This document shows, piece by piece, positions 6,544 to 7,179 of a stretch of DNA of 7,179 bases. The position numbers were made by a program, and so were the translations under genes. The stretch covers positions 1-7,179 of the forward strand of contig JAGAOA010000155.1 of assembly GCA_017623955.1 (NCBI GenBank), in the 5' to 3' direction. Source of the DNA: Opitutales bacterium. GTDB taxonomy: Bacteria; Verrucomicrobiota; Verrucomicrobiae; Opitutales; CAG-312. The notes beneath the pieces are model-generated. The model searched no databases. It saw only the letters and a list, made by a program, of their open reading frames with translations, and had not been told where the DNA came from. Each line of letters starts with the position of its first letter. Positions within the stretch are counted from its first letter, which is position 1.

Positions 6544-6563
6544 GTCATAATTTACTAAAAATT

Positions 6564-6594
6564 AAGACGCACTTTTTTGAGTGCGTCTTTTTTT
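6564..6594 (+). terminator. Intrinsic terminator between the convergent ferredoxin and recJ genes
   Basis: A perfect 10-bp stem, AAGACGCACT (6564-6573) with AGTGCGTCTT (6580-6589), closes a six-base loop and runs into a T-tract (6588-6594). It ends the ferredoxin transcript. Read from the other strand the hairpin is followed by TAATTTTTAG, a weaker U-rich run. It probably also serves recJ, which converges from the right and stops at 6613. Confidence 0.9.
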
Positions 6595-6612
6595 ATTTTA
6601 TTAAATTTAAAA

Positions 6613-7179
6613 CTAACTACCAGAAACACGCCAATCGATTAGCGTTGCTTGTGGAGACTTACGGCGATTCCATCTATTCCAACCAAGCTTGATTGCAAAA
6701 TCTAATGGAACATTTACAGGAGGCACATTATTTGCAAATCTCCATGCAACTGCATTGAGCCATCCACCATTTGCCAAAGGTATTTGGAAACGAAAATTCT
6801 GCCCCGAACCAAATGGTTCTGGTTCTTTTGTAAGAACTATATTTTGAAGTGCAAAAATAGGTTCTTTATTCCCCTCTCCAAATGGATGCAAAAGTTCAAG
6901 TTCATCTAATAATTCTAAACCTACGTCTTCAGAATTTAGGGTCAAACTTATATTTACCTTTGGTGAAAAATCGAAATCTGCACCATATTTTTCTGTTATA
7001 GTTTCTGAAAGTCTTTCGCGAAATTCATCAACTGAACCTTCACGAACTGACACGCCAACAGCCATAGGATGTCCACCCCAACTGCCCAACAAATCTACAC
7101 AAGACTGCAAGCAATCAACCATATCTACGCCCAACACGCTACGACCAGAACCTTTTGTAAAGCCATTATCAGTTTCACC
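6613..7179 (-). CDS. recJ: RecJ single-stranded-DNA exonuclease, C-terminal fragment (runs off right edge)
   Basis: RecJ is a 5'-3' single-strand-specific exonuclease of recombination and mismatch/base-excision repair. Only the last 188 codons are present; the frame is open to the right edge, so the GTG at 7137 is not the true start. The DHHA1 domain end is clear from KGSGRSV (visible residues 9-15) and GGHPMAVG (35-42). The RecJ OB-fold follows, with LELLHPFGEGNKEPIFAL, LNAVAWRF and, near the end, KSPQATLIDWRV. The catalytic DHH motifs would lie beyond the window. The gene ends normally with TAG, and it converges on the ferredoxin gene across a 69-base gap holding the shared hairpin. Identification is strong despite the truncation because the two conserved motifs and the OB-fold occur in the right order. 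Confidence 0.92.
   Translation of the reverse strand, partial: GETDNGFTKGSGRSVLGVDMVDCLQSCVDLLGSWGGHPMAVGVSVREGSVDEFRERLSETITEKYGADFDFSPKVNISLTLNSEDVGLELLDELELLHPFGEGNKEPIFALQNIVLTKEPEPFGSGQNFRFQIPLANGGWLNAVAWRFANNVPPVNVPLDFAIKLGWNRWNRRKSPQATLIDWRVSGS

Noticed and set aside
6507..6692. Plus-strand open frame of 61 codons across the ferredoxin 3' end
   Set aside because: It runs through the ferredoxin end, the terminator hairpin and antisense recJ, so it would not be a functional gene.

Overview
The window is an AT-rich bacterial chromosome segment with six protein genes, two of them cut by the window edges, and one structural RNA gene. All are on the minus strand except a small ferredoxin gene. 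The organism cannot be named from sequence alone. The single-cluster ferredoxin (typical ending CPVQAIGDDG) and the RecJ C-terminus (RKSPQATLIDW) resemble, from memory, proteins of the Verrucomicrobiota/Lentisphaerota (PVC) group. A low-GC member of that group is my tentative guess. Type A RNase P RNA and the Wsp-type proteins fit many Gram-negative-type lineages.

Positions 1-4553 (minus strand) hold a tightly packed chemosensory operon, in transcription order a membrane receptor (MCP), a CheW-type coupling protein and a CheA histidine kinase running off the left edge. Several signatures mark it as a Wsp-like system, the type that in Pseudomonas controls a diguanylate cyclase rather than the flagellar motor. 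These are the receptor tip sequence IEAEKSGKYGSGFAVIARE, a coupling protein with the Cys-rich N-terminus CW...GD.C...HCRNC as in WspD, and a kinase with RMRPF and an HSIKGASR phosphotransfer domain as in WspE. The layout is reduced to WspA-WspD-WspE, with no WspB or CheR (WspC) gene between. The receptor has a large dCache-like sensor, and the kinase carries an extra N-terminal HPt-like domain in which Arg replaces the phosphorylatable His. CheB/WspF and the output protein would be expected beyond the left edge but are not visible.

Positions 4606-5021 hold rnpB (RNase P RNA) with a candidate -10 box and a strong intrinsic terminator. The terminator lies immediately before the candidate promoter of the wsp-like operon. 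Positions 5037-6176 encode a WecE-like DegT-family sugar aminotransferase. A 136-bp divergent intergenic region with a perfect 13-bp inverted repeat separates it from a plus-strand [4Fe-4S] ferredoxin gene (6313-6543). That gene converges on the 3' end of recJ (6613-7179, minus) across a shared terminator hairpin.

The operon forms one functional unit: receptor, coupler and kinase. rnpB, wecE, the ferredoxin and recJ are housekeeping or unrelated neighbours with no evident functional link to it.
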